From: an uncultured Clostridia bacterium
GTDB taxonomy: Bacteria > Bacillota > Clostridia > UBA1381
DNA length: 11,498 bases
Reading direction: 5' to 3'
Assembly: GCA_934454215.1 (NCBI GenBank)
Contig: CAKSGG010000104.1
Coordinates: 1 to 11,498, forward strand
The position numbers were made by a program, and so were the translations under genes. The notes beneath the pieces are model-generated. The model was not told the DNA's origin. It searched no databases and saw only the letters and a list, made by a program, of their open reading frames with translations. Shown in pieces: positions 6,147 to 11,498 of the stretch (positions are counted from its first letter, which is position 1; every line of letters begins with the position of its first letter).

Positions 6147-7847
6147 TTACATACTTTCAACAGTATCTATCCCCAGCAAATACAAGCCCGATTTTATTAC
6201 CGTACATACTGCATCAACTATAGCAAGTCTTGCCTTTTGAATCTCCGGTTCAACATCGTTTTTCATAATCGGGTTAGTGTTATAAAATTTATTAAATGCT
6301 TTTGCAAGATTTGTCACATATCTGTTCACATAGAACGGTTCGTTTTTATCTGCCGCATCCTTAACCGCATCCCCGAAACTATTAAGCTGCTTAATAAGTG
6401 CATACTCTTCATCAGATACAGCATTTGACATATCAGCATCGGAATAATCAACATTCTCCGCACGCCGCAGAATACTTCTGCCTCTTGCATAGCTGTACTG
6501 GCAATAAGGAGCAGACTCTCCCTCAAAATCAAGCATTGACTCCCATGAAAAAATAATATCCTTTTCTCTCGTATTTTTAAGAAATGTGTATAAAACAGCA
6601 CCTATTCCAATCTTTTTTGCCTTATCGTCTATATCCTCCATATCGGGGTTATTCTCTTTTATAATTGCTTTCGTTTTTTCTATGGATTCGTTAAGCACGT
6701 CCTCAAGAAATACAACATCACCGTGACGTGTTGACATATTTTTGCCCGGCAGCTTAACCAATCCGAAATTAACGTGCTCGCAGCCGCTGCTCCAATCCCA
6801 GCCTGCTTTTTTCATAACCGCAAAAATCTGCTTGAAATGCAGTGCCTGCGGTGTTCCTACAACATAAATATTCTTGTAAAAATCATATGTCCTGTGACGG
6901 TACAATGCAGCCGCAATATCTCTTGTTGCATAAATCGTCGCACCGTCCGACTTTAATATAATGCACGGCGGTATATTAAGCTCTGACAAATCAACCACCT
7001 GTGCGCCGTCGCTCTCTGTAAGCAATTTCTTTTCACGCAGGATTTCAACTACCTCATCCATTTTATCGGAATAAAAAGCCTCTCCGTTGTATGAATCAAA
7101 TTTCACGCCAAGCATATCATATACACGCTTAAATTCAACAAGGCTTATATCTCTGAAATATTTCCACAGAGCTGTTGTTTCCTCATCATTGTCTTCAAGC
7201 TTTTTAAAATAGTTTCTTGCCTCATCGTCCAGTGACGGGTCTTTTTCAGCCTCTTCATGAAATTTTACATAAATTTTAAGCAGCTCATTAATCGGGTCTT
7301 TCTCTATAACCTCACGTTCGCCCCAGCGCTTATATGCACAAATCAGCTTTCCGAACTGTGTCCCCCAGTCGCCCAAATGATTTAATGACTGCACATTATA
7401 GCCTAAATATTTATAAATTCTTGCAAGCGAATTACCGACAGCCGTGGAAAACAAATGCCCTATATGAAACGGCTTCGCAATATTGGGCGAAGAATATTCG
7501 ACAAGCACCGTTCTGCCCTGTCCTAAATCCGACTTTCCCCAGTCGACTCCGATTTTTTGTATATTTGAGATAACGTCCGAAACATATGCGGCTCTGTCAA
7601 AAAAGAAATTCAAATAGCCTCCTGCCGTCTCAACCTTTGCTACCACTCCGCCCTTAGGAAATTTTTCCGAAAGCTCGTTTGCGATAAGCGGCGGAGCTTT
7701 TCTTAAAACCTTTGCCAGCGGAAAACACGGAAATGCCAAATCACCCATCTTTTCATCGGGCGGTGTTTCAATCGCATTTCTTACATCATTGATGTCCAAT
7801 CCCGTCAGCTTTGCTATATTATCTGTTACATATTCCTTAAAATTCAC
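6147..7847 (-). CDS. argS: Arginyl-tRNA synthetase
   Basis: The 566-residue class I synthetase charges tRNA-Arg. Domains in order are the N-terminal additive domain (about 1-90), a catalytic Rossmann fold with NIAKPFHIGHL (HIGH motif at 128-131), the KMSK-equivalent GKNMSTRHGD, and a C-terminal DALR-type anticodon-binding domain after YCQYSYARGRSILRRAE. Length is normal for bacterial ArgRS. The start is GTG 7847 (VNFKEYV), about 10 nt after AAAGG. An in-frame ATG at 7925 would lie upstream of the promoter -35 and is therefore excluded. A perfect promoter 40 bp upstream leaves a leader of only about 33 nt, so there is no T-box. It heads an operon with the NusG-II protein and radC. Confidence 0.96.
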   Translation of the reverse strand: MNFKEYVTDNIAKLTGLDINDVRNAIETPPDEKMGDLAFPCFPLAKVLRKAPPLIANELSEKFPKGGVVAKVETAGGYLNFFFDRAAYVSDVISNIQKIGVDWGKSDLGQGRTVLVEYSSPNIAKPFHIGHLFSTAVGNSLARIYKYLGYNVQSLNHLGDWGTQFGKLICAYKRWGEREVIEKDPINELLKIYVKFHEEAEKDPSLDDEARNYFKKLEDNDEETTALWKYFRDISLVEFKRVYDMLGVKFDSYNGEAFYSDKMDEVVEILREKKLLTESDGAQVVDLSELNIPPCIILKSDGATIYATRDIAAALYRHRTYDFYKNIYVVGTPQALHFKQIFAVMKKAGWDWSSGCEHVNFGLVKLPGKNMSTRHGDVVFLEDVLNESIEKTKAIIKENNPDMEDIDDKAKKIGIGAVLYTFLKNTREKDIIFSWESMLDFEGESAPYCQYSYARGRSILRRAENVDYSDADMSNAVSDEEYALIKQLNSFGDAVKDAADKNEPFYVNRYVTNLAKAFNKFYNTNPIMKNDVEPEIQKARLAIVDAVCTVIKSGLYLLGIDTVESM

Positions 7848-7886
7848 CGAAAAACAACCTTTCCCATAATTTGACGTATTATATAA

Positions 7887-7915
7887 ATTATATAATATTT
7901 CAGCCGAAATGTCAA
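7887..7915 (-). promoter_or_regulatory. Consensus sigma-A promoter for the argS operon
   Basis: On the minus strand TTGACA (7915-7910) and TATAAT (7892-7887) are both exact consensus hexamers separated by 17 bp. Transcription should start near 7880, about 33 nt before the GTG start of argS. Such a strong promoter with no attenuator or T-box suggests high, constitutive expression. Confidence 0.9.
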
Positions 7916-7948
7916 GTATTTTCAATTATAAATTAAACATGATTACAC

Positions 7949-7989
7949 TTGACTTTTAGGAATTTTCATGGTAACATTAATCATATAAT
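7949..7989 (+). promoter_or_regulatory. Candidate promoter region for the gene at 8014
   Basis: TTGACT at 7949-7954 pairs at 17-bp spacing with TAACAT at 7972-7977. A better TATAAT at 7984-7989 has no good -35 at standard distance. One of these probably drives the plus-strand gene. The region is divergent to the argS promoter, with the two -35 elements about 33 bp apart. Confidence 0.45.
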
Positions 7990-7997
7990 AAAAATAT

Positions 7998-8017
7998 CGG
8001 AATGGGGATTTTTATGA
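7998..8017 (+). repeat. Conserved ribosome-binding/start segment, copy 2 of 3
   Basis: This 20-nt stretch fits CGGAATGGRGATTWTTATGA and differs by two bases from the segments at 2005-2024 and 11189-11170 (minus). It contains GGGG (8004-8007) as SD, 6 nt before ATG 8014, and supports that ATG over the one at 8002. Confidence 0.6.
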
Positions 8018-8652
8018 AAAAAGGGTTAATAATCGGAATATCGGGAATCGCAATTGCCGTCGGAATCGGTGTGTATAATCTCTCACCGTCATATTCGGTA
8101 AAAGACGCACATAACCAGGAAATGAAAGAATTCAGAAGCATGATGCGCCGCGGCGGCAGTTCGCATAATTTTCAAAACAACGATGATACTGCATATTATT
8201 ATACTTCAAAAAATATACAGGATTTTAATAACGACATATACATACCCGATAATATAAAAAACGATTTTGATAATATTGCTGTTTCCTTTAATCCGCCTGA
8301 TATGGCCGCCGGTTTTTCCAATGACGCATTAAATATTCAAATTTCCGAACAGCGTAAATGGTGGTACATGATTAAGGATTATAACGCAGACAAAGAAAAA
8401 GCGCTCAAAGAATACATACATAACATATACACATTCAATGACATTATATCCGAAACAGGCGTATCCGGTGATTTGCCTTATATTATGTTTACAAACGGTA
8501 AAATGAAAGCGTATATGTTTTTTGATACAAAATATAAAGATGAGGTCAAAAATATTGACACTCATCTTTCAGTACCCAAAACCGTAACAGGCGTATGCGA
8601 AACACTTACTCCCGATACGATTGGGCTGTATTCATGTTCTTTCGGTTATTAA
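8014..8652 (+). CDS. Membrane-anchored protein of unknown function
   Basis: I do not recognise this 212-residue protein. It starts with a single hydrophobic, glycine- and isoleucine-rich segment (about 5-21) after MKK, which fits a signal-anchor or uncleaved signal. The rest is hydrophilic, rich in Asn, Asp, Lys and Tyr, and presumably outside the membrane. It carries a low-complexity stretch MMRRGGSSHNFQNNDD (about 44-59) and later the more ordered NIQISEQRKWWYMIKDYNADKE and LPYIMFTNGKMKAYMFFDTKYKD. There is no lipobox and no visible catalytic motif. ATG 8014 is chosen for the GGGG SD at 6-nt spacing; ATG 8002 in the same frame lacks one. The gene has its own promoter region and ends 2 bp from the convergent EamA gene, so it appears to stand alone. 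Confidence 0.7.
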   Translation: MKKGLIIGISGIAIAVGIGVYNLSPSYSVKDAHNQEMKEFRSMMRRGGSSHNFQNNDDTAYYYTSKNIQDFNNDIYIPDNIKNDFDNIAVSFNPPDMAAGFSNDALNIQISEQRKWWYMIKDYNADKEKALKEYIHNIYTFNDIISETGVSGDLPYIMFTNGKMKAYMFFDTKYKDEVKNIDTHLSVPKTVTGVCETLTPDTIGLYSCSFGY

Positions 8653-8654
8653 GC

Positions 8655-9068
8655 TTAAATTGCCATTACAACGGCACCGACCGTTATTAATACCGCTCCT
8701 ATCAAAGCCTTTACGGTAAACTGTTCATGCAAAAATATAAACGCCATCAGTATCGTAATTACAACGCTCAGCTTGTCTATAGGAACAACCTTTGATACAT
8801 CGCCGATTTGCAGAGCCTTGTAATAGCAGAGCCATGACGCTCCCGTTGCCAATCCCGATAAAATCAAAAATATCCAACCTCTGCGGCTTATTTCGGAAAT
8901 TCCGCCCTTTCCCCCCGTTAAGAACACCATCAGCCACACCATAACAAGAACAACCGTCGTTCTTATTGCTGTGGCAAGATTTGAGTTTATCCCGTCTATG
9001 CCGATTTTTGCAAATATTGATGTAAGTGCCGCAAACACCGATGAAAGCAGCGCAAACACAAACCACAT
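8655..9068 (-). CDS. Half-size EamA/DMT-family transporter
   Basis: The 137-residue, very hydrophobic protein has about five membrane segments (near 2-21, 31-51, 66-86, 93-113 and 118-137). Its C-terminal pattern VVPIDKLSVVITILMAFIFLHEQFTVKALIGAVLITVGAVVM is typical of EamA (drug/metabolite) repeats. Most family members carry two repeats (about 300 residues); this has one and should act as a dimer, like SMR proteins. The substrate cannot be read from sequence. GAGGTG, which serves as its ribosome-binding site, lies in the last codons of the upstream CBS-domain gene, and only 6 bp separate the two genes, so they are very likely co-expressed. Its stop lies 2 bp from the stop of the convergent gene at 8652, with no terminator visible between them. 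Confidence 0.87.
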   Translation of the reverse strand: MWFVFALLSSVFAALTSIFAKIGIDGINSNLATAIRTTVVLVMVWLMVFLTGGKGGISEISRRGWIFLILSGLATGASWLCYYKALQIGDVSKVVPIDKLSVVITILMAFIFLHEQFTVKALIGAVLITVGAVVMAI

Positions 9069-9074
9069 AGTTGT

Positions 9075-9542
9075 TTACACCTCTTTTAATTTATCCTTAT
9101 TCTCCGCAGCACCGAATACCGCTTCCGAATTTTCCTGTTCACATAAATGTCTTATTATTCTTTGTCTTGTAACTATTCCGACAAACAATTCTCTGTCATC
9201 AACCACGGGAATAAAGTTCTGCACAAGCGCCATTCCGAACAACTGCTCCACCTCGGCAGTAGCCGAAACTGCACGATACTTACGCATTGTTACAACATCT
9301 TTTATTTTTATATTCTCTAAGTCTTTTACAGAAACATTTTCTATATCGTTATATTCACCGTTTACCAAAAGCCACAAAAAATCGCCCTCGGATATTGTAC
9401 CTATGTATTTTCCCTCTCTGTTTATAACTGGGATTGCAGTATATCCGTGAAATTTCATTTTTTCCAGTCCCTGCCGAAACGAATAATCATCATACAAAAA
9501 AGCTGTTTCGCATTTCGGCATTAAAAAGTATGCAACATTCAT
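9075..9542 (-). CDS. Tandem CBS-domain protein
   Basis: The 155-residue cytoplasmic protein consists essentially of two CBS domains. CBS1 (about 7-58) contains HGYTAIPVINREGKYIGTISEGDFLW, and CBS2 (about 82-133) contains NFIPVVDDRELFVGIVTRQRIIRHL. A polar tail of about 20 residues follows. Paired CBS domains bind adenine nucleotides and act as sensors; stand-alone Firmicute examples such as DarB/CbpB bind c-di-AMP, but I cannot tell which ligand applies here. ATG 9542 is preferred, with AAAGGA about 9 nt upstream; a TTG at 9560 would sit over the SD. It is the first gene of a two-gene unit with the EamA transporter, which suggests a ligand-responsive partner or a shared regulon. Confidence 0.88.
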   Translation of the reverse strand: MNVAYFLMPKCETAFLYDDYSFRQGLEKMKFHGYTAIPVINREGKYIGTISEGDFLWLLVNGEYNDIENVSVKDLENIKIKDVVTMRKYRAVSATAEVEQLFGMALVQNFIPVVDDRELFVGIVTRQRIIRHLCEQENSEAVFGAAENKDKLKEV

Positions 9543-9576
9543 ATAAATTTTTCCTTTCAAGTTATCCTTTAATTGT

Positions 9577-9585
9577 ATTGTATCA
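9577..9585 (-). promoter_or_regulatory. Extended -10 promoter for the CBS/EamA pair
   Basis: On the minus strand TGATACAAT (9585-9577) is an extended -10 (TG-n-TACAAT). I find no good -35 at standard spacing, which extended -10 promoters can tolerate. The next TACAAT overlaps it one base downstream. The site lies about 35 bp before ATG 9542 and downstream of the SDR terminator. Confidence 0.5.
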
Positions 9586-9644
9586 TACTTTTTAAATATA
9601 TGGGTGAAATTTCAGTAACTTTTGTATTAACTTTCTGTAAACGT

Positions 9645-9678
9645 AAAAACAGGAGCACAGTTTAACACCGCCGCTCCC
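9645..9678 (-). terminator. Intrinsic terminator of the SDR gene
   Basis: On the minus strand GGAGC (9677-9673) pairs with GCTCC (9656-9652) across a 16-nt loop and is followed by TG and TTTTT (9649-9645). It lies about 20 bp after the SDR stop. The stem is short and the loop large, so termination may be incomplete. Confidence 0.6.
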
Positions 9679-9694
9679 GAATTATTTAATTTAA

Positions 9695-10498
9695 TTACGG
9701 CTGTTTTCCTATATAAGCCAAAATACCGCCGTCAACATACAATACGTGACCGTTTACAAAATTTGAAGCGTCCGACGCAAGGAATACGGCAGGTCCCATT
9801 AAATCCTCGGTAGTTCCCCATCTTGCCGCCGGTGTTTTTGCGATTATAAACTGGTCAAACGGATGACGCGAACCGTCAGCCTGTCTTTCTCTCAAAGGTG
9901 CAGTCTGCGGAGTTGCTATGTATCCCGGGCCTATACCGTTACACTGGATATTTGCTTCGCCGTACTCTGAGCATATATTTCTCGTAAGCATCTTCAAACC
10001 GCCCTTTGCGGCAGCATATGCCGAAACAGTCTCTCTGCCCAGCTCTGACATCATTGAGCATATGTTTATAATTTTGCCGTGACCTTTCTTTATCATTGAA
10101 GGAATAACAGCCTTCGATACGATAAACGGAGCGTTCAAATCAACATCAATAACCTGTCTGAATTCATCTGCCGTCATGTCGCACATCGGTATTCTTTTAA
10201 TTATTCCCGCATTATTTACAAGAATATCAATAACGCCTACCTCTTCTTCTATTTTTGCAACCATTTCACGAACCATATCTTCGTTCGTTACGTCACATAC
10301 ATAGCCTTTTACTTCAATTCCGTCGTTTGCATATGAAGCAAGCCCCTTATCAACAAATTCCTGCTTAATATCGCAGAAAACAATCTTTGCTCCTGCCGCA
10401 GCATACGCCGACGCAATAGCATAGCCTATTCCGTATGAAGCGCCCGTAATCAGAGCAACCTTGCCTTCAAGGCTGAAATCCTTTAAAATATCTTTCAT
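9695..10498 (-). CDS. SDR-family oxidoreductase, gluconate 5-dehydrogenase-like
   Basis: A 267-residue classical short-chain dehydrogenase. It has the TGASYGIG nucleotide-binding loop (Gly19, Gly23, Gly25), NNAG, Asn122 in LNAP, Ser148 in NICS, and Tyr161-xxx-Lys165 (YAAAK). Segments such as NAGIIKRIPM, SELGRETVSAYAAAKGG and GPGYIATPQTAPLRE match clostridial proteins annotated as gluconate 5-dehydrogenase, related to KduD. The likely reaction is 5-keto-D-gluconate/D-gluconate interconversion with NAD(P)H; other ketosugar acids are possible. ATG 10498 is chosen because AAAGGAA lies about 8 nt upstream; ATG 10507 and GTG 10516 are too close to or over the SD. It has its own promoter and terminator and no sugar-acid genes beside it in this window, so the substrate is inferred from family alone. 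Confidence 0.85.
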   Translation of the reverse strand: MKDILKDFSLEGKVALITGASYGIGYAIASAYAAAGAKIVFCDIKQEFVDKGLASYANDGIEVKGYVCDVTNEDMVREMVAKIEEEVGVIDILVNNAGIIKRIPMCDMTADEFRQVIDVDLNAPFIVSKAVIPSMIKKGHGKIINICSMMSELGRETVSAYAAAKGGLKMLTRNICSEYGEANIQCNGIGPGYIATPQTAPLRERQADGSRHPFDQFIIAKTPAARWGTTEDLMGPAVFLASDASNFVNGHVLYVDGGILAYIGKQP

Positions 10499-10518
10499 CG
10501 TAATCATTCCTTTCACGA

Positions 10519-10530
10519 CGTTTCACAACG
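10519..10530. promoter_or_regulatory. Candidate operator palindrome in the SDR leader
   Basis: CGTTTCACAACG has CGTT/AACG arms around four bases. On the minus strand GTGAAA occurs twice, ten bases apart, across this site and the ribosome-binding region. It lies between the predicted transcription start (near 10551) and the SD, where a repressor could act. It is short and could be chance. Confidence 0.25.
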
Positions 10531-10557
10531 CCCATCTTTTAATAATATTACTTGTAT

Positions 10558-10586
10558 ATTATACCACAATATGCCTGAAAAATCAA
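10558..10586 (-). promoter_or_regulatory. Sigma-A promoter of the SDR gene
   Basis: On the minus strand TTGATT (10586-10581) and TATAAT (10563-10558) are 17 bp apart, and a TGG before the -10 gives an extended -10. The -35 overlaps the stop codon of the upstream spmA-like gene (10583-10585), so the SDR gene can be transcribed separately from it. Confidence 0.8.
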
Positions 10587-11173
10587 GTATTGATATTATT
10601 TTCACAAATATTGTTTCCGAAAAATATTTTCACAAGAATAACGCCCGTAATCAGTGCCGCAAAGGACGCAATCCATATCGGTACAATTATGTCATACGGT
10701 GCTGACGAGCCTGCCGCCGTCCTGAGTGCAATTACCGTAGCGGGAAAAATCGTTATTGAGGCGGTATTAAAAACCGTAAACATTGCCATGGAGTACGGCA
10801 GCTTATCGGGAATATCATTCTCACTATCAAGTGTTTCCATTGCCTTTAGCCCCATAGGAGTTGCGGCATTGCCCATTCCGAGAAGATTTGCGCTCAGATT
10901 TACTGTCATAAACGTCCGAGCCTGCTGCGATGTATTTGGAAAAAGCCTCTTTATCAGCGGTGAAAACAGCTTTTCGGCAAGCTTTAAAACTCCGCAATCC
11001 TCGCCTATTTTCAAAATTCCCGTCCAAAAGCACATAATTCCCGCAAAAGACAATAATGTAAAAATACTTTCTCCCGCACCGCTGAGCATTGCCTCAACGG
11101 TTTCCGCCATTCTGCCGTTTGCAGCCGCACACACAAACGAAAGTAAAAACATAAAACACCACGCATAATTCAT
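10583..11173 (-). CDS. spmA: Spore maturation protein A (SpmA) homologue
   Basis: The 196-residue polytopic membrane protein has the nucleoside-recognition (Gate) fold signature NLSANLLGMGNAATPMGLKAMETL, plus FNTASITIFPATVIALRTAAGSSAP, both typical of SpmA. In Bacillus, SpmA and SpmB are needed for normal spore-core dehydration; they are predicted transporters without a proven substrate. Length is normal. spmB usually follows directly, but here the next gene is an unrelated SDR. ATG 11173 is chosen because GGAG lies 7 nt upstream within the conserved 21-nt start segment and because the first membrane segment follows at once; ATG 11185 and TTG 11203 lie ahead of the SD. Its leader (11174-11268) contains copy B of the dispersed leader repeat. 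No terminator is visible before the SDR promoter. Confidence 0.88.
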   Translation of the reverse strand: MNYAWCFMFLLSFVCAAANGRMAETVEAMLSGAGESIFTLLSFAGIMCFWTGILKIGEDCGVLKLAEKLFSPLIKRLFPNTSQQARTFMTVNLSANLLGMGNAATPMGLKAMETLDSENDIPDKLPYSMAMFTVFNTASITIFPATVIALRTAAGSSAPYDIIVPIWIASFAALITGVILVKIFFGNNICENNINT

Positions 11174-11190
11174 AATAATCTCCATTCCGC
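11170..11190 (-). repeat. Conserved ribosome-binding/start segment, copy 3 of 3
   Basis: On the minus strand these 21 nt, ending in the ATG-A of the spmA start, are identical to 2004-2024 on the plus strand. The genes are otherwise unrelated. Confidence 0.7.
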
Positions 11191-11250
11191 AAGAGCAATT
11201 CAATTCTGACTGAGGCTGACGTAAAAAAAGCTTTCACATAACACCTCATT
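11185..11250 (-). repeat. Dispersed leader repeat, copy B
   Basis: From GTG 11237 (minus strand, preceded by GAGGTG) this leader aligns without gaps to copy A from position 1848, with 38 of 53 bases matching by hand count. Here the repeat runs straight into the 21-nt start segment of spmA, without the foldable insertion seen in copy A. The GTG frame can be read as MKAFFTSASVRIELLLRNGD and continues for 47 codons to 11094, overlapping spmA in another frame. I doubt that the overlapping part is real protein. Confidence 0.45.
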
Positions 11251-11268
11251 TGTATATCCTATGCGTGC

Positions 11269-11498
11269 TCATATCCCCTTATGCTCTTTCCAGTACTCGT
11301 TATCAATTTTCCACATTTTATCTTTCAAATGCAGCGACTTAAACATTTCATAAAGACATTTTACTTTCAGCGACGGTTTTAAATTTTTTGAATATTTTAA
11401 AACCCTGACTGCTGTCCTGTCAAGCTTTTTTTCAAAGTTCTTTTTGAATTTATCGGGCATATCATTCCAAAAATATCCCCATACGGGCTGTGTAACAA
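11269..11498 (-). CDS. Unidentified protein, C-terminal end (N-terminus outside window)
   Basis: The frame is open from the right edge through about 75 codons to TGA 11269-11271. The visible part begins VTQPVWGYFWNDMPDKFKK, so an internal ATG at 11460 is not a convincing start because coding-like sequence continues upstream. The segment is rich in Lys and aromatics and ends DNEYWKEHKGI. That tail loosely recalls the C-terminus of flavodoxin/NADPH-dependent FMN reductase-type proteins, many of which end near a YWKEKG motif. I offer this only as a weak guess. About 95 bp separate it from spmA, and no terminator is obvious, so the two could be co-transcribed. Confidence 0.6.
   Translation of the reverse strand, partial: VTQPVWGYFWNDMPDKFKKNFEKKLDRTAVRVLKYSKNLKPSLKVKCLYEMFKSLHLKDKMWKIDNEYWKEHKGI

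Noticed and set aside
5826..6428. 200-codon plus-strand open frame
   Set aside because: It lies antisense to the NusG-II gene and the end of argS, both clearly real, and its translation has no domain or plausible SD.
7848..7886. T-box leader for argS
   Set aside because: The promoter leaves only about 33 nt of leader, far too short for a T-box.
10461..11168. 235-codon plus-strand open frame
   Set aside because: Antisense to spmA and the SDR start; hydrophobicity mirrors the real membrane protein.
11094..11237. 47-codon ORF overlapping the spmA start in another frame
   Set aside because: Only its first dozen codons resemble another leader; the rest overlaps spmA and gives Cys/Val-rich sequence without family resemblance, so it is not listed as a gene.

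Overview
This is an AT-rich chromosomal segment whose gene content and signals point to a clostridial member of the Bacillota. The evidence is the purine-rich Shine-Dalgarno (SD) sites, consensus-like sigma-A promoters, a spmA-like sporulation-family gene, and a MBOAT/DHHW/DUF4358 cassette of the type common in gut Clostridia. I see no phage genes, transposases, CRISPR arrays, tRNAs or rRNAs. The window is mostly housekeeping genes plus one cell-surface modification cassette.

Layout. Plus strand, 1-5011: the 3' end of hisS, then a four-gene surface module behind a good promoter. Its genes are a membrane-anchored SGNH hydrolase, a DUF4358-type lipoprotein, an MBOAT O-acyltransferase and a DHHW/AlgX-like SGNH protein. 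A bidirectional terminator at 5062-5087 closes it. Minus strand, 7847-5086: an argS - NusG-domain-II membrane protein - radC operon from a perfect TTGACA-17-TATAAT promoter. Plus strand, 8014-8652: an unrecognised membrane-anchored protein, converging with a gap of only 2 bp on the next minus-strand pair, a two-CBS-domain protein and a half-size EamA transporter (9542-8655). Minus strand, 11498-9695: the C-terminal end of an unidentified protein, a spmA homologue without an adjacent spmB, and an SDR dehydrogenase resembling gluconate 5-dehydrogenase with its own promoter and terminator.

How the genes work together. The 1008-5011 module has the logic of known polysaccharide O-acetylation machines (AlgI/AlgJ/AlgX, DltB/DltD). 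The MBOAT protein passes acyl groups across the membrane, and extracytoplasmic SGNH proteins attach or remove them on a surface glycan. The glycan is not identifiable here. The DUF4358 lipoprotein is the least understood partner.

The most unusual signals are non-coding. (1) The 194-nt gap 1827-2020 before the DUF4358 gene can fold into at least three stems. It also holds an SD-preceded 12-codon ORF. (2) The start of that leader resembles the leader of spmA on the other strand 9 kb away, at both DNA and peptide level. The two regions also share an identical 21-nt ribosome-binding/start segment, and a near-copy precedes the unrelated gene at 8014. This suggests a dispersed leader/RBS repeat family in this genome. 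All of this is read by eye; no folding or database search was run.
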